This document shows positions 28,076 through 40,077 of a DNA stretch of 64,000 bases, one piece after another. Under the pieces are notes generated by a model. The model saw nothing but the letters and a program-made list of their open reading frames with translations, was not told the origin of the DNA and made no database searches. The translations under genes and the position numbers were made by a program. The stretch covers positions 58,366,954 to 58,430,953 of the forward strand of contig NC_088776.1 in the NCBI RefSeq assembly GCF_954871325.1, given 5' to 3'. Within the stretch, counting starts at the first letter, position 1. Each line of letters starts with the position of its first letter. The stretch is from Gordionus sp. m RMFG-2023. Lineage: Eukaryota; Nematomorpha; Gordioida; Chordodea; Parachordodidae.

Positions 28076-29344
28076 ATTATATATTAAAATATAAATTTCC
28101 CGTAAAAATTCAGCTAAATATATATATTTTTTTTTATTTATATTTTACTCTCCTAATTCAATAAAGAAATTAGGTATTTTTATTACAAAACTGTAATTGG
28201 GTGGCTGATTTATAAAATAAATCAAAATTTGATCCCTTGCTGGATCTAAAAAAAATATATATTAATTTAGATTAAAAAAAATCATTTGATGACAACGAAG
28301 AGAATTAATTAACGTCAAAATTTTTTATTCAAAGATCCAAGCTTATCAAGGCTATACATAAATATGCTTGATAATCTATTGATGATGAGAAATGATCTAG
28401 GATATTCAAAACAGTCACTTCCATTTATTTCATATTAATTTTAACTTTAAAAATGATTAGAAAATAATTCACATTAATATACAAACTAATTAATTTTTTC
28501 TAAGATAATTTACAAACATATCTGTTTCTTGAAGGCCCTTAAGAATTCTTGAAAATTTATTATGTTGACTATTTCCCCACAAAGGTTTTTTAGAATAGTT
28601 TGCTATCTCTCGTATAGCTCTTTTCCTTTAGGATATTGATCCCTATTAAGCAGACATTTCAAATTAATTTTGAATTAATTTTATAAGTTCTTGTTTACTA
28701 AGTTCTTAATTTCTGAACCTTGAACTTATACTCAGGTTTTAAATAAGTTTCATTGTCAAGATATTAATTTTTTTTAAACTTTGACAACTTTATCCTCTAT
28801 TTTTAAAAAAAATATAATTAAATTTATTAAGATCATACTTAATTATTAAAAAATACAGCTTCTAATAATTTTCCAGTTTTGCTTGCAAATTCTAATTACT
28901 GGCTGATTTCATATATGGCCACTTTTAAAAGCTTTTACCTTATATAACTTTATTAAAAAAATGAAATATATAAAAAATATCCTTCATCTTTTTTTTTAAA
29001 TATATTAATTTTGATTTTATTTACAAAATATAATATTGAAAATATATTATTTGTTTTTCTCAATTCGCAGAATTTCTATTAATTTTTTTTAAATTTCCAT
29101 CTCTTAGTTAACGAATTTCTCGGAATTATGTATATAATTACAAAAAAAACAAAATATTTTATTACAATATTAAATAATAATAGATAAAAAAAATAACAAT
29201 AAATAAAAAAATAATAATATATTATAATTATTGGCTCGTTTTATCAAAATATTTATTAAATAATTTTCATTAAAAATTTTAAATTTCGTTTGATTTATTA
29301 TATTAAAAATTAAAAACTAATCTTTACTTAAAATCAATTCCAAA
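28076..29344. other. Region 5' of the micro-exon gene
   Basis: A+T-rich DNA without recognisable genes. It presumably holds the promoter of the signal-peptide exon at 29,345, but TATA-like words are so common here that none can be singled out. Confidence 0.35.
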
Positions 29345-29402
29345 ATGAATATATTTTTACCAATCTTCCTCATACTTGTTCTGATTTTCTGCAAGTCCTA
29401 TG
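29345..29402 (+). CDS. Signal-peptide first exon of a micro-exon gene
   Basis: An ATG in good context (ccaaaATGa) opens a 58-nt exon encoding MNIFLPIFLILVLIFCKSY plus the first base (G) of the next codon. The peptide has the form of a eukaryotic signal peptide: short polar start, then a hydrophobic core of about 13 residues. A consensus 5' splice site gtaagt follows at once. The exon therefore ends in phase 1, the phase in which every candidate micro-exon downstream begins and ends. The product would be secreted. The first intron is only 86 nt (29,403-29,488), ending tttttcatttag. No second copy of this exon was found, so all downstream modules would have to share it or have lost theirs. The exon call rests on sequence signals only. 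Confidence 0.65.
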
Positions 29403-29488
29403 GTAAGTAAAAAAATTATATCAATTTAAATATGCATTTTTATTATATTATTAATATATGTTTTAATTATATTTTTTTTTTCATTTAG

Positions 29489-29497
29489 ACACTAAAG
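29489..29497 (+). CDS. 9-nt micro-exon (D-T-K)
   Basis: Nine bases, ACACTAAAG, lie between a strong acceptor (a run of T then catttag) and the donor gtaaat. Joined to the G left by exon 1 they encode DTK and leave a G again, so the exon is symmetric phase 1-1. At nine bases it is at the lower limit of known exons, but its flanks are convincing and the frame is maintained. Confidence 0.55.
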
Positions 29498-32351
29498 GTA
29501 AATATTTAACTTTTTATGACTAATATTTCTTCAAGCTAAAATATTTTGTATTTCTTGCATTAATTATAATATAAATTATGCGATAATTAAAAATTTTAAT
29601 CACAATATATTTAAATTAATGTTATTATCAATTATTATGTAGAGTTAAATAAAATTAATTTTAATTAAAATTTGTTGAAATAGTTTGATAAAACCTTATA
29701 TAGAAAATTATTCTCCAAAATTGGCAAGACGACAGAACAAAAAAATATAAGATTTTATCTTTTTTTATAATAAATAAAAATATTTTAGATAAAAAAAATA
29801 ATTAATCATTTATTTATGTATTCAATCTAACTCTGAACCAGAGACCATTGAGACCCTTGACTTTTTGATCAGGCCCGGCCCATGCCCGCAATAAAAATTT
29901 TTTTGTAGGCCCAGCTTGATCTAAAGGAATTCCCAAGCCATAAATTAGTTAAATAATTTGCTCAAGTCGATCAAATCATTTTATTTGTAATTGGACTGAA
30001 ATAATACTAATGCAAATATGATATATTATTTAGTAATTATCTAATATTAATTTTAAAAAATGTTTTATTTCGTATCAAATTAAACAATCTTTCAGTATAA
30101 TTGAGCAATCATTTTGTTTGCAATATTTTATTATTATTAGAATAAAATTGCGAATTTTTTTTATGTTAGTAACTGTTTTGACCAAAATATTGTATTTACA
30201 TGCAACAGTATAATTATTGAAATTATGATTTTATATATAATATTAAATATCAATAAATTAAAATTTAAAAATAAAATAAAGCTCCAAAGCCTTAAATTTT
30301 TAGATCCATTAGAAAATTTAAAATTTCAAAATATTTATTAGCAAAATAGCAAGAATGAAAACATCATAATTAAACAAATTATTTGGATTAAATATAATAC
30401 TAACTCTGGAATAATGAGTAGTTTAATAATGTGTAGGAGAGGAATTATTCTTCTCCTCAAATCGATATTTTATGTTTTTGTTAGATTTAATTTTTCTAAT
30501 AAAATAAATTTCAAAAATTTTTACCAATTTAATTCTTATTATTCGTTTATTGACATTTTGGCAATTTGATTTCGAGTTCTCGTAATAATTTTTTTTAAAC
30601 AATAATTAATAATAAGATAGAAATATGTACCAAGAGTTTTATATTTTGACGTTATAATATCACATTGTAAATAAATGATAAATAACGGTTGCAAGGAAAT
30701 AATTTCATAAATATAAATGTTTCGACCTAAGTCGAATCCATTTATACCCTATAAGATTACAAAAATTAAATTTAAATAAAAACCTTAAAGCTAAACCATG
30801 AGAAACATTATGACTTTAAGAAAAAATAGTGTCTTCTTATATAATTAGTACTGCAAATTTATTAGCTAAATTTTTAACGATCAACTCTGTATAGCACGAA
30901 TTAGAGGCAAAGTATTCCCAATATTCTTTGTGCCTTAAAATATATTTCCTATTTAAATTTTTATTATGAAACTCAAAACTTACGAGCTATAAATAAGATT
31001 AATAATTGAAAAAAAATTGTAATTAATTACACCTAGGTTTCAACATCTACTACACACTCCAAATGGAGGAATCAGGATTCTGTCTCCAATCGCTTTATCT
31101 ATTTGCGATTTATTTTATTTAGGCTTATGAGTAATGCTATCCTGGCCTCTCATTCTTTTTCAACAGAACTATTTAACAGATGAGCCTATCTCTTCATGTT
31201 GCAACTAAATGTATTTGCCACTCTTCTGCCCACTTAAACCAAACACGCGCCCATGATTGCCATTAACATTGATTAACTTTACAACTTGCAATTTTTTGAC
31301 AATTCTTTCCTTGCTGCTATGAATATTGTTTCTGGTTATTTATTTTTAGAGGCATCCCTTCCAAAAAGGTTTGCTTTGAACTTAATGACTAAAAATTTAG
31401 TTTTGGTGTTAAACCTAGATTAAAAATAGTGGAGCTTGGTGTCGCTCAAGCGAGATATTTAATGTTATACAAAAGCAACATTTTACTTGAAAGTGAAAAA
31501 TTATTAAGATACAAATTTAATTAGATTGACAATTTCTTTATTTAAATGTGCATCAATGAAAATCAGCTGGTAACACCACATTTTGATGACCCGTATATAT
31601 AATTTCATTTTAAATTACATAAAAATAATTTTAAGGTTTTATTTTATTTACAAAAATATATTTTCGGAATCCAAAATACTAATTTAAATTCAAAGATGTT
31701 AAAAATGGAATTTTTTATTAAACATATTGTGTCGTTAGGTATGTATTATATGTTGGTAATATCTTAATTCATCATGGCTTAAGAAAAGTAAAATCAGTTT
31801 TATATGCTGCCTTTAAAAAATATTTTACCATTTATATAATATAAACTCTTTATAATTTGAAAAAAAATCCTTTTATCTGATTGATAAAAATATATTTATC
31901 AATTATGAATGATCAGAAAAAAAAAAGCTAAATTTCTTTTAAATTAGTAAAATCACTTATGTTTTGTTAAAATATATTAGAATTAAAAAATTAATATATA
32001 ATAAAAAAAATTTAACCTTTAATTATCCCATTAAGCAAAATTCACATCATCAAATTGCATGTTGTTTTGTAACAATTAAAGAACGCTTAATGACTTAATA
32101 TGACTATCATGTAATTCAAAGTATTTTATTAATAGTCTATTTGATATTATTTTATGATTGTAAAGGCAAAAAATTAAAATCTTATAAGTCGAAATCCTTT
32201 TTGAATATTTCAAAATTAAGGTTCATATTTTAAAATTGGTATAAAATGTATATCAATCGAGCATGAATAAATAAAATAGCTAATAAATCTAATAACTCTT
32301 TACTTTTATCATTTAATATTTCCCTTATTTATTGGTCTCTTGTCTTTATAG
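29498..32351. other. Intron-like stretch of the micro-exon gene
   Basis: A+T-rich DNA. About 29,660-29,760 resembles 50,210-50,290 and 60,340-60,410 (tagaaaattatt, ccaaaattgg), linking it to the duplicated blocks downstream. A G+C-rich transposon relic lies at 29,850-29,960 (cagagaccattgagaccc, caggcccggccc). A patch with more G+C occupies 31,030-31,460 and contains an acceptor-like ttatttatttttag at 31,335-31,349, but no exon there keeps the phase pattern. Confidence 0.4.
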
Positions 32352-32386
32352 GAACCCTTGCTATTTTCACTGACACTGCTTTATAG
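32352..32386 (+). CDS. Candidate 35-nt terminal exon (stop TAG)
   Basis: A strong pyrimidine-rich acceptor (ggtctcttgtctttatag) precedes 35 nt. Read in phase 1 with a preceding G, they encode GTLAIFTDTAL followed by TAG. No donor follows, so this would be a last exon. Two further phase-1 candidates, at 37,151 and 37,441, are also 35 nt long to the stop, and all end in L. Whether it belongs to the same gene as an alternative 3' end is inference. Confidence 0.35.
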
Positions 32387-32851
32387 GCATAAATATTAAT
32401 ATATTTTATTTTAATACAGATATAACACACAAAAAAAAATTGTCTTAGCCAAATCTTCAAATAAAATTAATATGGCTTTTCTAGTCAAATAAAATAATTA
32501 ATAAAAATATTCAAATAATTGAATATTTTAATATAAACTATGGTTTACATAAAATTTTTATTTTTTTTAATTGAGTAATAAAAATTTATTAAAAAGTTAT
32601 TTAAGGGAAACATGAAAATAATTCAAAAAAAATCTAAAACAATGACTTGAAATATTTATCATATAAAATAACTGAGGCCATATCCTTTTGTTTTGTTTAT
32701 TTGTACTTTATCTTGAGTGTTACAAAAACTATGTATTTTGTTAAACCTTCTATATTGAATCAAATAAAAATAAAATTGATTAATTCAAAATTAAAAAAAA
32801 AATTAGATTTTTTTTTATCATTTGATATTTTATTTTATAAATTATCCTCAG

Positions 32852-32857
32852 ACTTAG
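32852..32857 (+). CDS. Possible 6-nt micro-exon (D-L)
   Basis: Six bases, ACTTAG, sit between ttatcctcag and gtaata. In phase 1 they encode DL and keep the frame. Such short matches arise by chance in A+T-rich DNA, so confidence is low. The phase agreement and acceptor quality are the reasons for listing it. Confidence 0.2.
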   Translation, partial: T

Positions 32858-33956
32858 GTAATAGTAATTAAGCATGAGGCTCTAATTTCAGTATTTAATC
32901 TATATTTTCATTATATTGTGCGTTTTTTAAAATCTGCTTTTAATTTTATACAGTCTTAATATTGGGCAAAATTTGATTCATAATTATATTTTAAAAATCT
33001 CTCTTATTTATGCAAATCTTAAATAAAATTTACATTAAATAAATTGTTAATTAATAAAGCCTTTAACAAATTATAGAAAGTGGAAATATCTATGCATTAC
33101 ATTATCTAATAGGGACATTTTAAGCAATTAAACAAGAAGCTATCAAATTTTTCTCTTTCTTTTTTATCTAAATTCAATCATATTTATTTTTCTATTATCT
33201 CATTTGCATGATATATAATAAAAACTTTTTATTTAGTTCTTAAAAAATTAAATTTGCTGCATAAAAATTATTTTCTCTTCTCGGGTCCACCACTACTTTA
33301 GCAAATAATCTTACTAAGCCATGAGATTTTGCTTATAGTAGCAAATAGATTCGAATATATATTAGTAAGATTTCTAGACTTGGCATTATTTTATCTAAAA
33401 TCTTGATTAACCCTTATCTAAAATACCTAATTCTTAAACAATTCAAACTGAGCTTTTAGAAGAAAAGAAAAGTACAACGTTTTAACTTCTTCATATTAAA
33501 CAATGAGAAGCGATATATAAAACAATGCTTATAACTTTATCACACAATGACATTTTTCTTAATTGTTTGTAATTCTCTACTGTCCTATTAATAAATATTT
33601 AATAAAAATATGCACTTTTTATATGTATTTTATATTTATATCGTTTTAGTCAACCAGCAATTCATAGGTCATTATTATAACTTATATAAGTGAAAATATT
33701 CCTTTTGTCTATTATATTATTCTTAAAATTGGTTTTAAAAAAATATGGTTTTATGTGTTAGGATTTTTTCGATAAAGACGAGAATAATATTAATGCATAA
33801 ATTAAAGAAATCTTATCATAATTCATTTAAATTTTTTATACAATACAATAATATGTGAGGATTTGTTTTTAAAGGCCGATTTCAGGATAGTTTAAAATAT
33901 CAATTTCCAACATTATATTTATATATATATTTACAATATATATTTCTAAATTTTAG

Positions 33957-33977
33957 ATGAGATATTGAATGATACAA
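33957..33977 (+). CDS. 21-nt micro-exon (DEILNDT)
   Basis: The acceptor tttctaaattttag and donor gtatgc flank 21 nt that read DEILNDT in phase 1-1. About 180 bp upstream is homologous to the flanks of the other 21-nt exons (words ttaaagaaatcttatcataattca, atatgtgaggatttg, caatttccaacat), so it is the first, most diverged member of the repeated 21-nt exon module. The last base is A rather than G. Confidence 0.5.
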
Positions 33978-35203
33978 GTATGCATTAGAATAATTTGTAA
34001 ATTTTTTATTCAAAGTTGCTAAAAGAATATTCCTATTATTTTAAATGTTTATTCATTCTAATATAGAATCGAAATAACTAAATATTAAAATTTAAAATTT
34101 GCTTTATTGCAATAAAATTTACCTCATCTAAAAGTAAAAAAAATTAGGATCCATAATAGTTAAAAAAATTTATTTTTTATATACTTAGTTTTATATCATC
34201 ATCATCAGAAAATAAAAAATAGATATAATATTCTATATTCTTTATATTTTCTTTGCCTTAGAAACAATTAATAACTAAGCGAAATCTTTAATTGTGGATT
34301 CTTTAAATATTTACCCAGTTTTAACTTCCTTTACATTAATACAAATAATAAGATATACATAATTAAAATTTTATTATCAATTTTTAGTTTTCAAACAATT
34401 TTTATATAAATATTATTATTTTTTTTAAAAATTATCAAAATTCTATTTTAATAATTAGAGAAATATTTTCATTGGGATTTCTCATTAATGCAATTTTCAA
34501 AGTGTTACATAATTATTTTAAACTCTTTTATTTTAAATCTCAAATTTTTCTTTTTAGGCCATGTTCAATTTTAAATTTTCTTCTTTCCTCACTCCCATTT
34601 TTTTCTATTATTTATCCCAATTTTTCTTACTTTCATTTTTAATTTTATACAATACTTAAAAACAATGTTTTTACACTCTTAACTTGGCGGTGTATAGTGG
34701 TCATGTTGTCGCATATTTGCCCTAAGTTTCTAATCGCTATAATCACTCAAGTATAAACAGATTCTATACTTTCTTAGGTGTTTTAATCTTATAGACCTAT
34801 AATAATAGTTTCTAAATTAATATCAAAAATATATACATATCAAATTTTGATTTTAACCCATCTTCTTCAAATATATTAACTCCAAACATCTTAGGAATTT
34901 TATATTACCTAAAAAATATATAGAAACAAATAGCTCCTATCTTTCCCCACGTTAATATAGATACTGCTTCTAATCTTTCACCTTTTCTCTTATATATTGA
35001 CTAAATAAAAAAATACATATTAATTATCATACATGTCTTGAGAAATAATCCTTAAGTACTAAATGTATATTTCCAGAGTTTCAATTAATTTCATTAATTT
35101 CAAATAAACGCTTCTTACATAGGGTTTATTTTTTGTCAAAGTAATTCCTCAAATTTTTTAAAAGATTGAATAGTAAATTTATGAAATAAATGATAGTATT
35201 AAC

Positions 35204-35384
35204 TAATGTTGTTAAAAAGCCAGATTAAGATTTTAACTAAAATAATGTTATGTAAGCATCGAGATTTAGTAAATAGATGTCTAAATTTCTACCAGCTATG
35301 AGCAATATCTTTAGGTTATAAATGATATTATTTTGGTTATAACTAGCCGTTTATTAAAAACGACCCGGGTTTTTAACAATATTA
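35204..35384. mobile_element. hAT-type MITE
   Basis: Ends TAATGTTGTTAAAAAGCC and the inverse of TAATATTGTTAAAAACCCGG enclose 181 bp. The family word GTTGTTAAA is retained at both ends. Confidence 0.6.
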
Positions 35385-36599
35385 ATCCTCACATCAGAAA
35401 TGAACCAAAAATGGGATCAAAGAAGAGTTATTTAAAAAAAAAATTACCGGCTCCTTAAATGTATGAACTAAGAATTTGGCAAATAAATATAAAAATACAA
35501 TAATATATGTTGACCTCCATATATTTTCTTCAATGTGTTATTTTTAAACCTAAATTTATAGATTTCATGTAATTTTAACGTCAAACTTAAAGTCGGTTTA
35601 ATATAATAAAATCATCTATAGAATCACTAGTGTAAATTATTATTATTTCAATTAATGATAGAAATATTCTAAAAATCTTGTAATAAGTATTTTGCAAATG
35701 CTGGAAATCAGATTAAATTTAGAAATGTTCTCAAAAAATTATTAAAAGTTGAAAAAATAAACATACAGACGGAAATAAAAACACATAGACTAACATTTTG
35801 TTTTTTTTAAATTATATGACTGACATAAACATGGAAATTAAATATATCATTTTATTTTTTTAAAAAAAAAAACTTTCCACTGAACCTCAAGAAATTTATT
35901 TAATTTTAACCTGTAATGTTAGAATATCCTGCCCCTTATACATAATTATATAAAATACAAATATAAGAGAGTAGGTTTGAATCATAACACTTTTAATTTG
36001 ACTAGTGGATAATAGTTCCCTTATTTCCGGTTCCTATAATGATTTATTATAGACAATTATATAAATATTTTCCGGACAGAAAAAAGAGAGATGAAATGAC
36101 ATATATTTATTATAAAATTTTTCTATTAAAAAGAATATTATATTTTAAATATTGAGCGTATCTCTGTTGTGGTTAATGTCAATGATATATTTTATTTATT
36201 TAAAATTTTTAGAGAAAATAATTACTATTTAAAATATTTGGCCCGGCTCAGGTTTTTATTTTAAAATTTTTTAATGCCCTAATACAGATTTAAAGAACGG
36301 CCTGCATCTCCCGATACTCTCATTTATTCATGCAAAAAAATCAAAGAATAAATTTTAAAGTATCGATAACTTTTACGAAGTTTTATTTGAACAAAAAATG
36401 TAGGATCTTAAATTCTTTATATATTAACAAAAATTTTAAAAAAATCCCATAAATTTCATTCAATTTTTAAAAATTTTTGTGTATTATATAATTTTGATGA
36501 AAAAAATATATAGAAATTTGAATTTAAAAATATCTTTTGCATAATTGTGTGAAATTAACAGTGTAAGTACTCTATACATGTTGGAATACATCTTTTGAT

Positions 36600-36765
36600 C
36601 GGAATTTTTCTTAAACATTTGGGACTTTTCCTTCTTTAATTGACAATTTTCCTTATTTGATTGGACCTTTTCCTCTTATAACTGATTTCATTTTTTGATT
36701 TCCTTTTCCTTTTATGAAACTTTTTCTTTTTTGATTGGGACTTTTCCTTTTTTGAATGGAAAACC
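36600..36765 (+). repeat. Pyrimidine-rich minisatellite
   Basis: Five or six imperfect units of the form tttgattgggacttttcctt cover about 165 bp. All C bases fall on one strand, giving strong strand asymmetry. It lies in an intron of the putative micro-exon gene. Confidence 0.65.
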
Positions 36766-37150
36766 AATATGTAAAAATAAAGTCTCCAAGCTTATATATT
36801 TTTAAAATTATTATTAATTTATTTAAATGTATTTTTTGTTATTTTAACTAGGATTATTAAATAATTTAGAGTAAACTAATTGGAATATTTTTAATTTGAT
36901 GGGCTTCAATATGTCGGAAAGATTGTTTTAATAACATTTCTGGATCAGTAAAATATTTTCCAAAATTGGTATTACAAGCCATGGCAAAAATTAAACAACC
37001 CCTGAAAGGAAATATAAAAAAAATAAATTATTTATTTTAATTAATTAAAATACTTAAAATGGATATATTATATTGATAAATAGAAAACATTTTAAATATT
37101 GAACTTTAAAATCTATAATAAATTGAATTTATTTCTATCATTATATTCAG

Positions 37151-37185
37151 CACCAGAAGAAAGAACAGGTGGCAAAGCATTATAA
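37151..37185 (+). CDS. 18-nt micro-exon (APEERT) or 35-nt terminal exon
   Basis: After the acceptor ttctatcattatattcag, phase 1 reads APEERT, where a weak donor gtggca would give a symmetric 18-nt exon (37,151-37,168). If it is not spliced, the frame continues GGKAL and stops at 37,183-37,185, and an AATAAA follows almost at once. Both readings fit the phase pattern. The choice may be alternative splicing versus termination. The tandem copy 350 bp downstream has lost the acceptor. Confidence 0.4.
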
Positions 37186-37440
37186 ATAAAATATATATTA
37201 ATTGTTAATTGATTCATTTTTAATAAATGTCAAGGAATTTTATATCTTAAAAAATAAATAAACACGAGAAAATATAATTTTAATATTTGGGAAATTTAAT
37301 TTTAAATATTTTTATAATTGCGATTTTTTGCGTAAATTAAATTTAATATTACACAAGCATTAAATAATTCAATCAAAATTTATTTAAATTAATATAATTT
37401 TCAGCGTATTTATAATCAATTATTATTCACTAATTTTCAG

Positions 37441-37475
37441 AGAATGAACTTGATATTTATCTTCAGAAATTATAA
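37441..37475 (+). CDS. Candidate 35-nt terminal exon (ENELDIYLQKL, stop)
   Basis: The acceptor ttattcactaattttcag is followed in phase 1 by ENELDIYLQKL and TAA. The first residues resemble the ENEQ start of the 18-nt exons at 51,135 and 61,239, so this may be an 18-nt module that has lost its donor and reads into a stop. Confidence 0.3.
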
Positions 37476-37669
37476 TAAATTGTATTTATTTCTATCATTA
37501 TATTCTACACCATAAACAACAGGTGTCAAAGCATTATACATAAAATATATATTAATTATTAGTTGATTCATTATCAAGCATAAAATGATTTTTATTAATG
37601 TTGAAGAATTTTGTATCTTTGAAGAATAAATAAACACGCGAAAATATAATATTTATCTTTGATTTTTTT

Positions 37670-38120
37670 TTTTGGAATAACATTGTTTATGATTAGGAAT
37701 GTATTACTGGAAAGTAGATCTTTTGGAAGAATGTCCGAAATTTATAGTTTTAGAACTGATGGATCGGTTTCGAGCTGATGCATAAAGAATACTACGTTGT
37801 TTGTTATGGCTTATTTTGATTCATGTTTAATTGTGGAATTTGTATTCCTAAATGGATATACTTGTTGTCTTAAACTTTTGATCTAAGTGACCTATTCGTC
37901 CACAATTTAAATATCTGGGAGTTTTATATTGATGAATCTTTAGTGGAATACTGGTATTGATTGTTGGTTGAGTGTTTGCGTTGTATGAATATATATATCT
38001 ATCCGTATTTATGCATTGCAAATTTTCTTTAGATGTCGTTGCCCAAGATTCTGTTAACTCTTTATTTAGCAATTTCCATATTTTCTTGGAAATGGGATAT
38101 TAATTAACGTTTTATATAAG
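37670..38120 (-). mobile_element. Gag-like fossil with zinc knuckle
   Basis: A minus-strand frame contains the retroelement nucleocapsid-type zinc-knuckle core NCGRIGHLDQK near its C-terminal end. No flanking long terminal repeats were identified, so this is an isolated, broken fragment of an LTR-type retroelement. The exact superfamily and age are undetermined. Confidence 0.6.
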
Positions 38121-38884
38121 TTGATTTTATACCTGACATGATATGAATAAATTGTGGCTTTCTTTAAATGGCAATTTATAAACCAAAATTATTGTAAAAT
38201 CAAAAATATAAATCTAAGGTATATTTTAAATATTAAAATTAGTCCCCTTTATAGAGAAAATTAAATGTTATAAATTAAAATAAAATTGCCGCATATTGAA
38301 TAAAAGAATGTTGCGAAAAAAAGTTGTGTTAGTTTTATCTTACATAATTGGGGATATAACCTAGCAACCTATACTTTACGGAACTATAATTATACCTCTG
38401 GTTGAAAGGCGATCTCCCAAATCTAATCTAATTTATATTTGCTGAACACTTTACTAAGGACTAAGAGAAACCCCTAAGTAAAAAAAAAACACAAAAACCA
38501 TATGTTTTACTTTTATTGAACTTTATTCTTTACAAATGATAAACCTAAAAAAATACTTTATTTAATTTTTATGCACTTATAAAAAAAATGGGATGTAAAC
38601 AAAATTATTTTAATTGAAGGTATTTAAGGCTAAACAAAGGAGGGATAGCAAACAAGATTAAAATAAAATATAGAATACTATATTTTATAATAGTCAAGCT
38701 TATTTGTCACTAATTTTCGGAAAAAAAACTATACAAAAATTAAAGAAACATAATTCATTCATATTTTTTGACAAAATAAGAATATTATATGAGGCATAGT
38801 TTTTGAAAACGTTTCCTATATTTAGTAAAATTGCAATTTCCAAAATAAATTTATAAATTAAGTTTTATACTTTCTAAATTTTAG
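38121..38884. other. A+T-rich intron-like stretch
   Basis: A slightly more G+C-containing patch at 38,330-38,480 has no recognisable content. From about 38,690 the sequence is the upstream half of a 21-nt exon module (attaaagaaacataattcattca, tatgaggcatag). Confidence 0.4.
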
Positions 38885-38905
38885 TTCAGAAAATGAAGGG
38901 TGAAG
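38885..38905 (+). CDS. 21-nt micro-exon (VQKMKGE)
   Basis: The acceptor tttctaaattttag and donor gtatct flank 21 nt that read VQKMKGE in phase 1-1 and leave a G. It is the first of two modules in tandem (period 587 bp). The acceptor, donor and internal aatgaagg/aaggatgaag pattern are shared with 39,472, 52,653 and 53,794. Confidence 0.6.
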
Positions 38906-39471
38906 GTATCTATTGGGATTATTTTGTATATTTTTATTCATTGTTACTAAGAGCATTTTTCTAAATCTATTTTCAATGATTTAGAAGCAAAATTATTATT
39001 TATTAAAAATTAAAATTTGTTTTATTTTAATAGAATTCAACTAGTCAAAAATAAAATATTAGGATATCATAGTTAATTGATAAAAAATAAATAAACAAAA
39101 TTTTCTATATACATAGTTGTATTTCTCTTTGGGGAACTAAAAATAAGATAGATAGGAATTAATTCAAATGATAATTAAGTGTAATAAATATATGAAGAAA
39201 ATAATTGTCACAAATATCTTTAGTCTTAATTTTTTTAAAATAATCATAGATTTTTTGTATATTTTGATAGCTTCTCAAATTATTCATCTTTTATTTTGAT
39301 TAATCATTTTAAAAATAGTACTATTATGCAAAAATTAAAGAAATCATATCATAATTCATTTAAATTTTTTGATAAAAAGAATATTTTATGAAGATTGGTT
39401 TTTAAAGAAGTTTCCGCAAAATTGCAATTTCCAAATATAAAAATTTACGTTTTATATTTTCTATATTTTAG

Positions 39472-39492
39472 ATAAGTATAAAAAGGATGAAG
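39472..39492 (+). CDS. 21-nt micro-exon (DKYKKDE)
   Basis: The acceptor ttctatattttag and donor gtatct flank 21 nt read DKYKKDE in phase 1-1. The closest relative is the exon at 53,794 (DQAKKDE). They differ at three exon bases, giving two amino-acid changes. An LTR fossil is inserted about 350 bp downstream, inside the following intron. Confidence 0.6.
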
Positions 39493-39837
39493 GTATCTAT
39501 TAAATTATTTTGAAATTTTTTATCCATAATTGCTAACCGAATGTTTTTAATAATTATATAGGATCAAAATAATTAAATTTATTAAATATTAATTTTTTTA
39601 TTTTAATAAAGTTAAACTAGTCTAGAAATAAAGGATTAGGATCCATCATAGTCAATTGTTAAAAATAATAAATAAACAAAATATTCTCTATACTTAGTTG
39701 TATATCATATTGAGCAAATAAAAATCTAATAATAATGAAGTGTAATAAATACATGAAGAAAATAATTGCCTCAAATATGGGGTTATCCTTCATTTCGATT
39801 AAGAATCTTAGATCTTTTGTATATTTTAATAACTTAT

Positions 39838-40077
39838 GTTTTAGCAGGGAGTAAAGATTAGACAAAACGATTTAAACCTTTTTAAAAATATTTAACTATA
39901 ATTTAACTGAAAAACTATAATAAATTTATCCTTTATATATATAAAAAAAATTATTAATTATTTAAATAAAACTATTAAATAAAGTTAATATAAATAGTGT
40001 AAATTAAATGAATGCAACATACAAAAATTTGCGTTATATAATAACCAGTATTATAAAATAATTATCCATGTTTAACA
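39838..40077 (-). repeat. Long terminal repeat (3' in element orientation)
   Basis: The shared core phrases taaatttatcctttatata, aagttaatataaat, aattaaatgaatgcaacatac and ataaccagta match the right repeat in the same order. The inverse reading contains tatataaagg, a possible TATA box. Confidence 0.8.

Larger units (their letters stand above)
33978..37150. other. Intron-like stretch with a MITE and a duplicated block
   Basis: No further clear exon was found. Weak acceptors near 34,279 and 34,557 lead directly to stops. About 35,950-37,000 is a diverged partial copy of the block at 49,140-50,650. A hAT-type MITE lies at 35,204-35,384 and a pyrimidine minisatellite at 36,600-36,765. Confidence 0.4.
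37086..37660 (+). repeat. Tandem duplication of an exon-bearing segment (about 350-bp period)
   Basis: The phrases taataaattg.atttatttctatcattatattc, caaagcattata, taaaatatatattaatt and aataaataaacacg occur twice, at 37,115-37,280 and 37,470-37,640. The exon acceptor is intact only in the first copy (37,150). The second reads attctac at the matching place. Confidence 0.75.

Noticed and set aside
30888-30906. Short segment between tctgtatag and gtattcc
   Set aside because: It is 17 nt long, with no pyrimidine tract and no phase agreement.
31349-31378. Exon-like segment after ttatttatttttag with a following gtttgc
   Set aside because: The distance to the GT is 19 nt, which breaks the multiple-of-three rule shared by all other candidates, and there is no related copy.
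33290-33450. Possible hAT-type MITE
   Set aside because: Only scattered core-like words (gagattttgcttatagtagc) match. The ends are not recognisable.
34562-34660. ATG frame after ctttttag with hydrophobic residues
   Set aside because: It is F/L/S-rich low-complexity sequence without a hydrophobic-core boundary, donor site or related copy. It was considered as an alternative signal-peptide exon.
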